The notes under the pieces: generated by a model | Databases searched by the model: none | The model's input: only the letters and a program-made list of their open reading frames with translations | Told to the model about the DNA's origin: nothing | Translations under genes and position numbers: made by a program | Shown: positions 45,035 to 53,960 of the stretch, piece by piece | Layout of the letters: every line of letters begins with the position of its first letter | Numbering within the stretch: the first letter of the stretch is position 1 | DNA from: Pedobacter panaciterrae | GTDB taxonomy: Bacteria; Bacteroidota; Bacteroidia; Sphingobacteriales; Sphingobacteriaceae | NCBI RefSeq assembly: GCF_013204795.1 | Contig: NZ_JABMKW010000003.1 | Location: forward strand, 1-64,000 | DNA length: 64,000 nt | Direction of reading: 5' to 3'

Positions 45035-46228
45035 ATGACATTTTTATCCAAAAGAATCAATAACCTATCTGAGTCACAGACAATTAAAATGGCTAAGTTA
45101 GGCAGAGAGCTATCCGCAAAAGGAATAGACGTTATTAACCTAAGCTTTGGTGAGCCAGACTTCTTTACACCTGAGTTTGTTAAGGAGGCTGCAAAGACCG
45201 CTGTAGATGAGAATTACTCTTACTACACTCCGGTTTCTGGTTACCCTGAACTACGTAAGGCAGTTGCAGAAAAGTTATTGAGAGAAAATGGATTAACCTA
45301 TGGTTTCGATCAGATTGTAGTTTCTACAGGAGCTAAACAATCACTTGCCAACGCAGTAATGTGTCTTGTTGATCCAGGAGACGAGGTTATCGTTCCAACC
45401 CCTTACTGGGTATCTTATTCAGAAATGATTAAACTTGGTGAAGGTGAAACAGTATTCATCAACGCTACAGTTGAAAACAACTTTAAAATTACAGGAGCGC
45501 AATTAGAAGCAGCAATTACTCCTAAAACCAAATTGTTCATGTTTTCTTCGCCATGCAATCCAACCGGATCTGTTTACAGCAAAGAAGAATTGGCTGATTT
45601 AGTAGCTGTTTTTGAAAAACACCCGAACATCTATATCATCTCTGATGAAATTTATGAGCACATCAACTTTGTTGGTAAACATGCTTCAATTGCTGAATTT
45701 GATTCAGTTAAAGACAGAGTAATCCTGATCAATGGTTTCTCTAAATCTTACGCTATGACTGGCTGGAGAGTTGGTTACATGGCTGCGAATAAAGAAATTG
45801 CAAATGCTTGCGATAAACTACAAGGCCAAATCACTTCAGGTACTTCTTCTATCGCTCAACGCGCGGCTTTAGCCGCATATCAGGGTGGTTTAGATACGGT
45901 AAACGAAATGGTTGGCGAATTCAAAAAACGTAGAGACATCGTTTATGCCCTATTAACAGAAATTCCAGGTGTTAAGGTAAATCTTCCAGACGGAGCTTTT
46001 TATTTCTTCCCTGAAATAAAATCTTACTTTGGTAAAACCGATGGTACTCAAACCATCAATAGCGCAGAAGACTTAAGCTTGTTCTTATTAAACGAAGCTC
46101 ATGTATCTACTGTTACAGGTGAAGCATTCGGAAACAACGATTGTATCAGAATTTCCTATGCTGCAGCTGAAGATAAACTTAGAGATGCCGTTTCAAGAAT
46201 CAAAGCTGCTTTAGCTAAATTGAGCTAA
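45035..46228 (+). CDS. Pyridoxal-phosphate aminotransferase, aspartate aminotransferase type
   Basis: A 397-residue class I/II aminotransferase. The ATG at 45035 is preferred since the next 20 residues match the family; the open frame upstream from 44978 does not. The PLP Lys is Lys237 in NGFSKSYAMTGWRVGY, with Arg246 close to it, and the SSPCNPTG motif gives the Asn for the cofactor. It resembles aspartate aminotransferase of subgroup Ib, which converts aspartate and 2-oxoglutarate to oxaloacetate and glutamate. A -7-like TATATTTG is at 44988-44995, and another TAAATTTG is at 45010-45017. A strong terminator follows at 46283. Confidence 0.9.
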   Translation: MTFLSKRINNLSESQTIKMAKLGRELSAKGIDVINLSFGEPDFFTPEFVKEAAKTAVDENYSYYTPVSGYPELRKAVAEKLLRENGLTYGFDQIVVSTGAKQSLANAVMCLVDPGDEVIVPTPYWVSYSEMIKLGEGETVFINATVENNFKITGAQLEAAITPKTKLFMFSSPCNPTGSVYSKEELADLVAVFEKHPNIYIISDEIYEHINFVGKHASIAEFDSVKDRVILINGFSKSYAMTGWRVGYMAANKEIANACDKLQGQITSGTSSIAQRAALAAYQGGLDTVNEMVGEFKKRRDIVYALLTEIPGVKVNLPDGAFYFFPEIKSYFGKTDGTQTINSAEDLSLFLLNEAHVSTVTGEAFGNNDCIRISYAAAEDKLRDAVSRIKAALAKLS

Positions 46229-46230
46229 GT

Positions 46231-46263
46231 TAGTACTTAGATATTGGTATTTAGCACTTAGAC
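46231..46263. repeat. TAGTACTTAG-type repeat
   Basis: TAGTACTTAGATATTGG then TATTTAGCACTTAGAC: two copies of a (T/A)TTTAG(C/T)ACTTAG-like unit. A closely related and longer copy is found at 48963-49056. It lies directly after the aminotransferase stop codon. Confidence 0.5.
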
Positions 46264-46282
46264 ATCAAGCTCAAAATATAAC

Positions 46283-46320
46283 AAAAGGCCTGTTTCGTCA
46301 TCCGGAACAGGCCTTTTTAT
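46283..46320 (+). terminator. Rho-independent terminator after the aminotransferase
   Basis: AAAAGGCCTGTT (46283-46294) pairs with AACAGGCCTTTT (46306-46317), extended by two further pairs including one wobble, followed by TTATTTCTTT. It ends the aminotransferase transcript. Confidence 0.85.
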
Positions 46321-46379
46321 TTCTTTATGTTTCTCCCTATTACTCCATCCGTGTTGGACTAGCGAGTTTATGCTGAGGC

Positions 46380-46501
46380 GCCATATTTAAAAACTGAGTG
46401 TTCTGGGAAAAGGCATAGGAAATTTTGTCCTTTTTCAGGGCAAAAGATTCCAGCCTTTGAGTAGTAATACTCAGTTTTTAAGCAAAGAGCGAAGCCATAT
46501 T
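46380..46501. repeat. Inverted repeat element flanked by 8-bp direct repeat
   Basis: A perfect 13-bp inverted repeat TTAAAAACTGAGT/ACTCAGTTTTTAA (46387-46399 and 46469-46481) with 69 nt between, flanked by GCCATATT at 46380-46387 and 46494-46501. The second copy of GCCATATT extends 2 nt into the stop codon of the ABC permease. It has the outline of a very small MITE-like insertion, but the direct repeat is not directly adjacent on the right side (12 nt away). Confidence 0.45.
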
Positions 46502-47741
46502 ATGAGCGAATCGCTTCAACAGGATCCAACCTCGACGCTGCGTAAGCCGGCCAAAAGCCCGATATTGTGCCTATAATAACAGACACACCTATTCCCAGCA
46601 TAATATTCTTCATAAATAAGATCATCTCAAAACCGGCGGCACTGGCTGCTAAGGTAGCCAAGTAAACCAGGAGCAAGCCTAACAGCCCTCCGAGCAGGCA
46701 CAGCGCTATTGCTTCAAATAGAAACTGCAGCATAATAAAATAATTTTTAGCGCCCAGCGATTTCTGAATACCGATAATATTGGTGCGTTCTTTTACCGAA
46801 ACAAACATAATGTTAGCAATACCAAACCCTCCGACAAGAATAGAAAAGCCACCAATAACCCAACCTGCTATATCAACCATTCCGAACATGGTATCTAACT
46901 GATTAGATGCGATAGTACTCTTATTCAAAGAGAAATCATCCTCTACACCAGGCCTTAGCCTTCTAATGGAACGCATAGTCCCTTGTATTTCACTTTCAAT
47001 CTCATCAAGAGCAATGTGTTCAAAACCCCTTACCGTAATTGATGGGTCATATCTATCGCTTTCGATATCCATAATACCCTTCGCAAAATTTAAAGGCATT
47101 ACAATATTTTTATCCTGCGACATACCCAGAATATCTTCTCCTTCTTTCTTAAAAACACCAACTACATTCAATTTACGGCCCATTACTATTATGGATTTAC
47201 CAATTGCTGGTTCTCCATTAAATAAACCTTCAGCTACAAGAGCACCAATAAGAACAACAGGAGAACCTGCCCTTCCTTCATTCTCAGTAAAATATCGACC
47301 TTCCTGAAAATCCAGGGTCCATGTTTTATTGAAATCCTGAGAAGCGGCTCTTACTCCCACACCTTCTACAGAATTACTTCTGTATTTAATGGTTCTCTCA
47401 TTTGCCCAGATTTCATAAGACAAGCCTTCGGCATGTTCCAGACGATCCCTAAGCAACTCATAATCTCTCAGCGACGGCACAGGTCTGTTCATATATTTCC
47501 ACCACGGATAATCTCCAAAACCACCCCATGGCCATTTCTGAACAAATATTGTTTTAGAACCCAGTTTATCTATACTTGCCTGCAGTTTACTTCTAAAAGT
47601 ATCAGCAGCAGAAAACACGAATATGATTGCAAAAATACCAATGGTGATCCCTAATAAGGAAAGCATGGTGCGAAGCTTATTTTGGCGGAGAGCATCAAAT
47701 GCAAATCGAAAACTTTCGCCTATTAGTTTGAGAATGATCAT
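46500..47741 (-). CDS. MacB/FtsX-type ABC transporter permease
   Basis: A 413-residue inner-membrane protein: one N-terminal helix (about 21-45), a large periplasmic MacB_PCD domain (about 47-265), and three helices at the end (about 287-310, 335-365, 376-400). This is the typical layout of MacB, LolC/E and related permeases. It needs an ATPase, and none is adjacent. The MacB/LolD-type ATPase on the same strand at 50949-51707, about 3.2 kb away, could serve it, but this is an inference only. Confidence 0.88.
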   Translation of the reverse strand: MIILKLIGESFRFAFDALRQNKLRTMLSLLGITIGIFAIIFVFSAADTFRSKLQASIDKLGSKTIFVQKWPWGGFGDYPWWKYMNRPVPSLRDYELLRDRLEHAEGLSYEIWANERTIKYRSNSVEGVGVRAASQDFNKTWTLDFQEGRYFTENEGRAGSPVVLIGALVAEGLFNGEPAIGKSIIVMGRKLNVVGVFKKEGEDILGMSQDKNIVMPLNFAKGIMDIESDRYDPSITVRGFEHIALDEIESEIQGTMRSIRRLRPGVEDDFSLNKSTIASNQLDTMFGMVDIAGWVIGGFSILVGGFGIANIMFVSVKERTNIIGIQKSLGAKNYFIMLQFLFEAIALCLLGGLLGLLLVYLATLAASAAGFEMILFMKNIMLGIGVSVIIGTISGFWPAYAASRLDPVEAIRS

Positions 47742-47856
47742 AATTAATGTTTAGACCAAAACTAACCAAAAAGGTTACAGAAAAACATTATATAATATAA
47801 AAAATACATTTATGTTTATGAATAAAACATATCTTGTTTATCAGGACGTAAGTTAA

Positions 47857-47889
47857 TTGCAAAAAAGAAGATTATATTTTGTAAATTTG
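47857..47889 (+). promoter_or_regulatory. Candidate promoter for queA
   Basis: TTG at 47857-47859, 22 nt, then TAAATTTG at 47882-47889, which fits the Bacteroidota TTG/TAnnTTTG pattern. The ATG of queA is at 47916. Confidence 0.45.
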
Positions 47890-47915
47890 CGCCCTTAATT
47901 ATCACATCGAAAAAT

Positions 47916-48965
47916 ATGAAGTTATCTCAATTTAAGTTTAATCTACCTGAATCATTAGTTGCCAATAATCCTTCAGAACAAAGGGACGAAGCCCGTTTAA
48001 TGGTTTTACACAAGGATAGTGGCAAAATTGAACATAAAATATTTAAGGATATTTTAGGTTATTTTGATGATAAGGATGTAATGATATTGAACAACACCAA
48101 AGTTTTTCCTGCCCGTTTATACGGAAACAAGGAAAAAACAGGTGCGACAATTGAAGTCTTCTTATTACGTGAACTGAACAAAGAATTACGTTTATGGGAT
48201 GTTTTGGTTGATCCGGCCCGTAAAATCCGCGTTGGAAACAAATTATACTTTGGTGATGACGATTTATTAGTTGCCGAAGTTGTTGATAACACCACCTCAC
48301 GCGGACGTACCATCCGTTTCCTATTTGATGGAACTGACGAAGAATTCAGAAAAAATATCGAAATCCTTGGCGAAACGCCACTTCCAAAATACATTAAGCG
48401 TAAAGCTACTGCGCAGGATAAAGAACGTTATCAAACTATATTTGCAAAACATGAAGGTGCAGTTGCTGCCCCAACTGCTGGCTTGCATTTTAGCAGAGAG
48501 TTGATGAAACGTCTGGAATTAAAAGGTATTAATTTTGCAGAAGTTACTTTACATGTTGGCTTAGGTACTTTCAGATCTGTAGAGGTTGAAGATTTAACTA
48601 AACACAAAATGGACTCAGAACAGTACATTATTGAGCAAAAAGATGCAGATATTGTAAATAAAGCGATTGAAGAAAAAAGAAGGGTTTGTGCTGTTGGAAC
48701 TACTTCGATGCGTGCAATAGAATCTGCTGTTTCTTCAAACAGAACACTTAAGGCGGCTAACGACTGGACGAGCAAGTTCATCTTCCCTCCATATGATTTC
48801 AGTATCGCTAACTCAATGATTACTAACTTCCACACTCCGGAATCAACTTTATTGATGATGGTAAGTGCATTTGGCGGTTACGATTATGTTAGACATGCTT
48901 ATGAAGTAGCTTTAAAAGAAAAATACCGTTTCTATAGCTATGGTGATGCTATGTTAATCATTTAG
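47916..48965 (+). CDS. queA: S-adenosylmethionine:tRNA ribosyltransferase-isomerase
   Basis: A 349-residue QueA that transfers the ribose of S-adenosylmethionine to preQ1 at position 34 of tRNA, making epoxyqueuosine in the queuosine pathway. Recognisable stretches are [38 protein letters not shown], the [10 protein letters not shown] motif and the final [15 protein letters not shown]. Length is that of the family. No other queuosine genes are nearby. An inverted repeat of the TACTTAG type follows before ispD. Confidence 0.95.
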   Translation: MKLSQFKFNLPESLVANNPSEQRDEARLMVLHKDSGKIEHKIFKDILGYFDDKDVMILNNTKVFPARLYGNKEKTGATIEVFLLRELNKELRLWDVLVDPARKIRVGNKLYFGDDDLLVAEVVDNTTSRGRTIRFLFDGTDEEFRKNIEILGETPLPKYIKRKATAQDKERYQTIFAKHEGAVAAPTAGLHFSRELMKRLELKGINFAEVTLHVGLGTFRSVEVEDLTKHKMDSEQYIIEQKDADIVNKAIEEKRRVCAVGTTSMRAIESAVSSNRTLKAANDWTSKFIFPPYDFSIANSMITNFHTPESTLLMMVSAFGGYDYVRHAYEVALKEKYRFYSYGDAMLII

Positions 48966-49056
48966 TACTTTAGATACTAGTACTTAGTATTTAGACAAAA
49001 TGCAAATAGCTCATTAACTATACGATTTATCTAAATACTAAGTACTAAATACTCAC
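48963..49056. repeat. TAGTACTTAG-type repeat with 17-bp inverted repeat
   Basis: After the queA stop the sequence TAGTACTTTAGATACTAG and TACTTAGTATTTAG appears, and CTAAATACTAAGTACTA before ispD. The perfect inverted repeat is 17 bp (48978-48994 with 49031-49047). It is the same unit as at 46231-46263. The two copies sit in two nearby intergenic spaces, so this is a dispersed genomic repeat family. The loop contains 36 nt. Confidence 0.6.
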
Positions 49057-49058
49057 TC

Positions 49059-49736
49059 ATGAAATACTACGCTATTTTAGTTGCAGGTGGTTCCGGCAAC
49101 AGAATGCAAAATACCATCGCCAAACAATTTCTATTATTAGATGGCAAGCCGATACTCATGCATACACTTGAGGCTTTTCATCAATGCCCACTAAACCCCG
49201 AAATACTCTTAGTATTAAACATACATCAACATGCCTACTGGGAAGAGCTTTGTAATACTTACAGCTGCTCAATTCCTCATCAGGTAATAAAAGGTGGCGA
49301 ACAAAGATTTCACTCCGTAAAAAACGGTTTAAAAGCAATTAGGGGAAAAGGGATTGTTGCCGTACATGATGCAGTAAGACCATTGGTATCTCCTGAGCTT
49401 ATCTCGAAATCATTTCAGGTAGCGGAAGAAAAAGGCAACTGTGTTGTAGGCATTAATCCAACAGATTCCATCAGGAGAATCATTGGAGGCCAAAAAAGTG
49501 AGTCGCTGAACAGAAATGAGGTCGCTTTGATACAAACCCCCCAAACATTTAATCTGGACATGTTAAGAAAATCATATGAAAAGCCATTCAGAAATGAGTT
49601 TACGGACGACGCCTCAGTTGCCGAGTATTCTGGATTTGAGATAAATATGATAGACGGAGAAAGAGAGAATATTAAAATTACTTATCCGGAGGATCTTGAA
49701 ATTGCTTCAATTTTCCTCAAGCGGTCGTTACGCTGA
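49059..49736 (+). CDS. ispD: 2-C-methyl-D-erythritol 4-phosphate cytidylyltransferase
   Basis: A 225-residue enzyme of the MEP isoprenoid pathway, making CDP-methylerythritol from CTP and methylerythritol phosphate. The nucleotide-binding start is LVAGGSGNRMQ (residues 7-17), with QFLLLDGKPILMHTLEAF, HDAVRPLVSPE and the late TDDASVAEYSG and INMIDGERENIKIT segments. Every conserved block of IspD is present. It follows queA, separated by an inverted repeat. No other MEP genes are here. Confidence 0.95.
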   Translation: MKYYAILVAGGSGNRMQNTIAKQFLLLDGKPILMHTLEAFHQCPLNPEILLVLNIHQHAYWEELCNTYSCSIPHQVIKGGEQRFHSVKNGLKAIRGKGIVAVHDAVRPLVSPELISKSFQVAEEKGNCVVGINPTDSIRRIIGGQKSESLNRNEVALIQTPQTFNLDMLRKSYEKPFRNEFTDDASVAEYSGFEINMIDGERENIKITYPEDLEIASIFLKRSLR

Positions 49737-49786
49737 TAAAAACAAATGGTCTCTAATAGCATAACGACCGATTAACAGGAATGCTA

Positions 49787-49948
49787 TTACGCTGCCCTAT
49801 TGATAACTTTTAGAATAATTGCGATAACAGCAATCACTAATAAAATATGGATTAAGCCACCAACATTCGGACCAAAACCATTAAAGAAGAAGCCAATGAT
49901 CCACAGTATTACTAATACTACGGCAACTAGATAAAGTAGATTTCCCAT
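49787..49948 (-). CDS. Small lmo0937-family membrane protein
   Basis: A 53-residue protein read from the ATG at 49946-49948 to TAA at 49787-49789. It starts MGNLLYLVAVVLVILWIIGF and ends with a helix IHILLVIAVIAIILKVI. Two helices are joined by NGFGPNVGG. This fits the small lmo0937/DUF5670-type membrane proteins that are common in Bacteroidota. The function is unknown; they are often stress-induced. Confidence 0.8.
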   Translation of the reverse strand: MGNLLYLVAVVLVILWIIGFFFNGFGPNVGGLIHILLVIAVIAIILKVINRAA

Positions 49949-50032
49949 AACGTTTAATTTAAGTATATGTTTAGATAGATTTCAGGTTGTGTTAAACACT
50001 TCCATGACAATACATAAACAATCATCGTTCCA

Positions 50033-50071
50033 AAAAAAGAAAGGCCCCTATAATTGGGGCCTTTCTTTTTT
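50033..50071 (-). terminator. Bidirectional hairpin terminator
   Basis: A perfect 16-bp inverted repeat (50033-50048 with 50056-50071), AAAAAAGAAAGGCCCC then a 7-nt loop and GGGGCCTTTCTTTTTT. Read on the minus strand it terminates the DUF2795 gene 12 bp after its stop; symmetrical A/T runs allow use in both directions. Confidence 0.88.
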
Positions 50072-50082
50072 ATTAGTTATGG

Positions 50083-50304
50083 TTAATATTCGTCTTCGTT
50101 AAAGAAGAAATCATCCTTAGTAGGGTAATCTGGCCAAATTTCTTCGATGGTTTCATATGGTTCCCCATCGTCTTCCAAAGCTTGTAAATTTTCTATCACC
50201 TCTACAGGTGCTCCAGATCGTATACCATAATCTATCAATTCATCTTTTGTTGCAGGCCATGGAGCGTCTTCCAAATGCGATGCGAGTTCTAAAGTCCAAT
50301 ACAT
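50083..50304 (-). CDS. DUF2795 protein
   Basis: A 73-residue acidic soluble protein. The N-terminal MYWTLELASHLEDAPWPATK and DELIDYGIRSGAPVEVIENL segments are typical of DUF2795, a small domain of about 60 residues. The C-terminal tail is very acidic (DDFFFNEDEY). Function is unknown. A good promoter lies upstream and a strong terminator downstream, so it is a single-gene transcription unit that is probably well expressed. Confidence 0.88.
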   Translation of the reverse strand: MYWTLELASHLEDAPWPATKDELIDYGIRSGAPVEVIENLQALEDDGEPYETIEEIWPDYPTKDDFFFNEDEY

Positions 50305-50339
50305 ATTTCTTTACTATTAAGTTATTCTAAATTTATTCG

Positions 50340-50372
50340 CAAAAGTATATTAAAAAACCTGAGCAAAACAAA
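50340..50372 (-). promoter_or_regulatory. Candidate promoter of the DUF2795 gene
   Basis: On the minus strand TTTG (50369-50372), 21 nt, then TACTTTTG (50340-50347). The start codon is 36 nt downstream, giving a short leader. Confidence 0.5.
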
Positions 50373-50390
50373 CTTTTTTTTCCACTTTTT

Positions 50391-50939
50391 TTAAAGCCTC
50401 GGAAGCCATATATTTTCTTCCGTTCCAGCATCTAAATTCAGTTTTCGTGCCAAAACAAATAAATAATCGCTTAAACGGTTCAAATAAATGGTCATTTTTT
50501 CGTCAACAAAGCTTTCGGCAGCCAAATGTACCGTTAAACGCTCTGCACGGCGGCAAATACATCTTGCAACATGGCAGTAAGAAACTACCGTATTTCCACC
50601 TGGCAACACAAAATGCTTCAATTCTGGCAGTATTTCGTTCATGCCATCCATTTCCTGTTCCAACAGTGCAATGTCGCTTTCATGAAGGTCGGGTATCTTC
50701 ATTTTGGATTTTTCAGGATCAGCAGCTAGCGATGCTCCTACAGTGAATAACCTGTCCTGAATCTCTTTAAGTATTTTTTGATGATGGTTATCTATATCCT
50801 GACACATGATTAATCCTATGTAGGAATTAAGCTCATCAACGGTTCCATAACATTCAATACGCAAATGGAATTTCGGAACTCGGGTACCTCCTATCAACGA
50901 GGTTAATCCCTTATCACCGGTTTTGGTATATATCTTCAT
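50391..50939 (-). CDS. Cob(I)yrinic acid a,c-diamide adenosyltransferase (PduO type)
   Basis: A 182-residue corrinoid adenosyltransferase that makes adenosylcobalamin from cob(I)alamin and ATP. The ATP-binding start is KIYTKTGDKGLTSLIGG (residues 2-18), and the second conserved block is YLNRLSDYLFVLAR (about 152-165). CHVARCICRRAERL is the middle motif of the trimeric PduO family. It lies 9 nt after the ABC ATPase stop. No cobalamin riboswitch was seen upstream. Confidence 0.92.
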   Translation of the reverse strand: MKIYTKTGDKGLTSLIGGTRVPKFHLRIECYGTVDELNSYIGLIMCQDIDNHHQKILKEIQDRLFTVGASLAADPEKSKMKIPDLHESDIALLEQEMDGMNEILPELKHFVLPGGNTVVSYCHVARCICRRAERLTVHLAAESFVDEKMTIYLNRLSDYLFVLARKLNLDAGTEENIWLPRL

Positions 50940-50948
50940 TAAGAAATG

Positions 50949-51707
50949 TTATACTATTTTCTCAAAATCACTGCCTATTTTTTCCAGATTGCTAAGGCGT
51001 GGCGATACGGTTTTAATATCTTCATTCTTATAGTCCTTCTCAACCAAACCATCGCGCATACGCACAATGCGATGAGCATGTTGAGCAATATCCTCCTCGT
51101 GCGTAACCAGGATGATGGTATTTCCCTTACTATGAATTTCTTCAAGCAAACCCATAATTTCTATGGAAGTTTTAGTATCAAGGTTACCTGTTGGCTCATC
51201 GGCCAATATAATTGATGGGTTGTTTATTAAAGCTCTGGCAACAGCTACACGCTGGCGCTGCCCACCCGAAAGCTCATTAGGCTTGTGTGTAACCCTGTTG
51301 CCCAGGCCTACGTTTTCCAAAGCTTTTTGAGCCCGCTCGTCACGCTCCTTTTTAGAAGCACCGGCATAAATTAATGGTAAAGCAACATTATCTAAAGATG
51401 TTGAACGGGGTAAAAGATTAAAAGTTTGAAAAACAAACCCGATCTCTTTATTTCTTACCTCAGCAAGCTCATTATCGGTCATATGGCTCACATTAATTCC
51501 ATTAAGAATGTATGTTCCCTTACTTGGGGTATCTAAACAGCCAAGAATGTTCATTAAGGTCGATTTACCAGAACCTGAAGGCCCCATTAAAGCAACGAAC
51601 TCGCCTTTATGGATATCAAGAGTAACGGATTTTAAAGCATGAATAACTTCTGAACCTATAACGTATTTACGGCCTATCTCTGTAATTTGTATTAATGCTT
51701 TTTCCAT
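50949..51707 (-). CDS. ABC transporter ATPase, MacB/LolD type
   Basis: A 252-residue ATPase. The ATG at 51707 is used; a GTG directly upstream is also in frame. Motifs are Walker [11 protein letters not shown]-loop in [12 protein letters not shown], signature LSGGQ, Walker [15 protein letters not shown] and the H-loop VTHEED. A C-terminal extension of about 30 residues follows. It is of the type that powers MacB, LolCDE or FtsEX-like permeases. The only such permease in the window is at 46500-47741. It is in a run with the adenosyltransferase on the same strand. Confidence 0.9.
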   Translation of the reverse strand: MEKALIQITEIGRKYVIGSEVIHALKSVTLDIHKGEFVALMGPSGSGKSTLMNILGCLDTPSKGTYILNGINVSHMTDNELAEVRNKEIGFVFQTFNLLPRSTSLDNVALPLIYAGASKKERDERAQKALENVGLGNRVTHKPNELSGGQRQRVAVARALINNPSIILADEPTGNLDTKTSIEIMGLLEEIHSKGNTIILVTHEEDIAQHAHRIVRMRDGLVEKDYKNEDIKTVSPRLSNLEKIGSDFEKIV

Positions 51708-51757
51708 CACTTTTTTCTTTTTAGACGATCTTTAATACTTCAATGTTACACTTCAGC

Positions 51758-52048
51758 TTATTTTTCTATGATCTTAGGGACAAAGAAGAAGCTTTCGTTG
51801 TGTTTAGCTGCATTCTTTAATCCATCTTGTACTGTAATTTCCTGCTTCACTACATCTTCTCTCCAGATGTTTTCTTCCTGGTTCATATAAACCAAAGGCT
51901 TTACACCTGTAGTATCCAACTCATTCAACTTCTCCATAAAAGTAAGTATCTTATTCATGTCGGCAATCAATGTATCAACTTCTTTATCTTCAATAGCTAT
52001 TCTGGCTAAATCAGCAACTTTATTTATGGTTTGCTTATCTATAATCAT
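51758..52048 (-). CDS. gatC: Aspartyl/glutamyl-tRNA amidotransferase subunit C
   Basis: A 96-residue GatC, the small stabilising subunit of the GatCAB amidotransferase that converts Glu-tRNA(Gln) or Asp-tRNA(Asn) to the amide form. The start IDKQTINKVADLARIAIED is typical, with the later MNKILTFMEKLNELDTTGV stretch and the REDVV sequence. Its ATG overlaps the plsC stop by 4 nt. The gatA and gatB genes are not in the window. Confidence 0.9.
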   Translation of the reverse strand: MIIDKQTINKVADLARIAIEDKEVDTLIADMNKILTFMEKLNELDTTGVKPLVYMNQEENIWREDVVKQEITVQDGLKNAAKHNESFFFVPKIIEK

Positions 52049-52785
52049 TTATGAGCAAGTTTACTGTTTATTAAATCAAAAACACGGTCCTTCAATATAT
52101 CTGAGTCATCAACACCCAAATCCTGAGTCCCAATTGGTTTGTGGATGTAAATATCGCAAATTCCCGGACTTGTTCCATATTTTGATCCATCATCCCACAT
52201 TCTTTTCCAAACATTAATCATACTGACAGGAACAATGGCTATATTTTTTTCAATTGCAAGTCTAAAAGGCCCATTTTTAAAAGGGATTGTTTTGGGAGGA
52301 TATTGATCTTCTATCCTTCCTTCCGGAAAAATAATCAGGCTCATTCCCTTTTCCAGATTATCACCTGCTTTTTTAAACGCCCTAAACGCCGAAATCTTAC
52401 TCTCACGCTTTACCGGAACATCAATAGTATTAAAAAACAACTTTAAAACAGGGTTAGCCAGCAACTCTTCTTTACCCATAAAATGAAAGCGTCCCTTTGC
52501 AATTACACAAAGTATCATGATATCAAAATTAGAAGTATGATTGGCACAATAGATATAAGTCTGATCGCTTTTTAATTCCTCTTCAAACTTAATACGATAA
52601 GCCAATCCAATAAAGAAACTACAAATGAAGCTATTCCATTTGCGCAATTTGTTCATCAGGTCGTAGTACTTTGGGTTTCTCGAAGCAAGATAATAAAACG
52701 GGTAAAACAGAGCCGAAAAAACCAAAAGAACAAATAAAGAATAAATACGGTGCAGGTGCCTTAGAAGTTTAACCATTGAATTCAA
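52045..52785 (-). CDS. plsC: 1-acyl-sn-glycerol-3-phosphate acyltransferase
   Basis: A 246-residue membrane acyltransferase that makes phosphatidic acid from lysophosphatidic acid. The catalytic HX4D motif is NHTSNFD (His83, Asp88), and FPEGRI (Phe153-Ile158) is the second conserved motif, with VPVKRES between them. A hydrophobic region (about 17-35) anchors it. It is divergent from trpS and coupled to gatC downstream. Confidence 0.9.
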   Translation of the reverse strand: MNSMVKLLRHLHRIYSLFVLLVFSALFYPFYYLASRNPKYYDLMNKLRKWNSFICSFFIGLAYRIKFEEELKSDQTYIYCANHTSNFDIMILCVIAKGRFHFMGKEELLANPVLKLFFNTIDVPVKRESKISAFRAFKKAGDNLEKGMSLIIFPEGRIEDQYPPKTIPFKNGPFRLAIEKNIAIVPVSMINVWKRMWDDGSKYGTSPGICDIYIHKPIGTQDLGVDDSDILKDRVFDLINSKLAHK

Positions 52786-52916
52786 ACATACAAATTTTTA
52801 GAATTCAAACCATTAAAGTATCAGAGTTGAGAAATTAATTAACCAATTAAAGAAATAAGGATAAAAAAAGAAATTATTAGCAGATCGAGTTGTGGTTTTT
52901 TATTAATTTCGGCCCT

Positions 52917-53915
52917 ATGAAAGAAACGGTAGTTAGTGGCATACGTCCGACAGGAAAATTACACTTAGGGAATTATTTTGGTGCAGTAACCAACTTTGTA
53001 AAAATGCAGTACGATTATAACTGCTTTTTTTTCATTGCTGATCTTCATTCTTTAACAACTCATCCTACTCCTGGAGATTTACATGGCTACGTTAGACACG
53101 TTTTGGTAGAATATCTTGCATGTGGAATAGACCCTGAAGAAACAACCATCTATATTCAGTCTGATGTTCCGGAAGTTGCCGAACTGTATTTATATCTTAA
53201 TATGAATGCATACATGGGTGAGTTGGAAAGAAGTACTTCATTTAAAGACAAAGTAAGGTCTCAGCCAGATAATGTAAATGCAGGTCTGCTAACCTACCCT
53301 ACCTTAATGGCAGCTGATATTTTGATCCATAAGGCTACAAAAGTACCCGTTGGAAAAGATCAGGAACAGCACCTTGAATTTACACGTACTTTTGGCAATA
53401 GATTTAACAGATTATATAATTCAGAATATTTCCCTGAAGCATTTGCTTTTAACTACTCGAAAAATCTGGTTAAGGTACCTGGTTTAGATGGAAATGGAAA
53501 AATGAGCAAATCAAACGGAGAAGGTAGCTGCATCTATTTATCAGACAGCCCTGAAATTATCCGTAAAAAAGTGTCGCGCGCGGTAACTGATAGTGGCCCT
53601 TCAGCGGAAAACCAAACAAAACCGGAAGCAATCCAGAATCTGTTTGATTTAATGAAAATTGTTTCACCCGCCGATACACTGAAACATTTTGATGACTTGT
53701 ATAATAAAATGGGTATTCGGTACGGTGACTTCAAAAAGCAACTGGCCGAAGATATGATCATTTTTAACACCCCCATTCGTGAGCGTATTGAAGATCTTTC
53801 TAAAGACAGTTCATATTTACGTCAGGTAGCTATTCATGGTGCTTTAAAAGCCAGAGAAAGCGCACAAAAAACAATAAGAGAGGTCAGACAATTAATTGGC
53901 TTCAAATCATTTTAA
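52917..53915 (+). CDS. trpS: Tryptophanyl-tRNA synthetase
   Basis: A 332-residue class Ic synthetase. The start at 52917 gives MKETVVSGIRPTGKLHLGNY, with the HIGH-like signature TGKLHLGNY (12-20) and the KMSKS motif in GKMSKSNG. The frame is open 9 codons upstream, which would not fit the family. The length matches TrpRS. It precedes the deoxynucleoside kinase and kdsB, with small gaps of 45 nt and 0 nt. Confidence 0.95.
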   Translation: MKETVVSGIRPTGKLHLGNYFGAVTNFVKMQYDYNCFFFIADLHSLTTHPTPGDLHGYVRHVLVEYLACGIDPEETTIYIQSDVPEVAELYLYLNMNAYMGELERSTSFKDKVRSQPDNVNAGLLTYPTLMAADILIHKATKVPVGKDQEQHLEFTRTFGNRFNRLYNSEYFPEAFAFNYSKNLVKVPGLDGNGKMSKSNGEGSCIYLSDSPEIIRKKVSRAVTDSGPSAENQTKPEAIQNLFDLMKIVSPADTLKHFDDLYNKMGIRYGDFKKQLAEDMIIFNTPIRERIEDLSKDSSYLRQVAIHGALKARESAQKTIREVRQLIGFKSF

Positions 53916-53960
53916 CTTATTGCCTAAAATAACTACCTTACTGATCTTCAATAAAAGTTT

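Noticed and set aside
48431..48835. A 134-codon minus-strand frame inside queA
   Set aside because: Antisense to a clearly conserved queA gene, with no own context.
48963..49056. Possible CRISPR array from the repeated TACTTAG units
   Set aside because: Units are short, AT-rich and irregular, without unique spacers of constant length, and there are no cas genes in the window.
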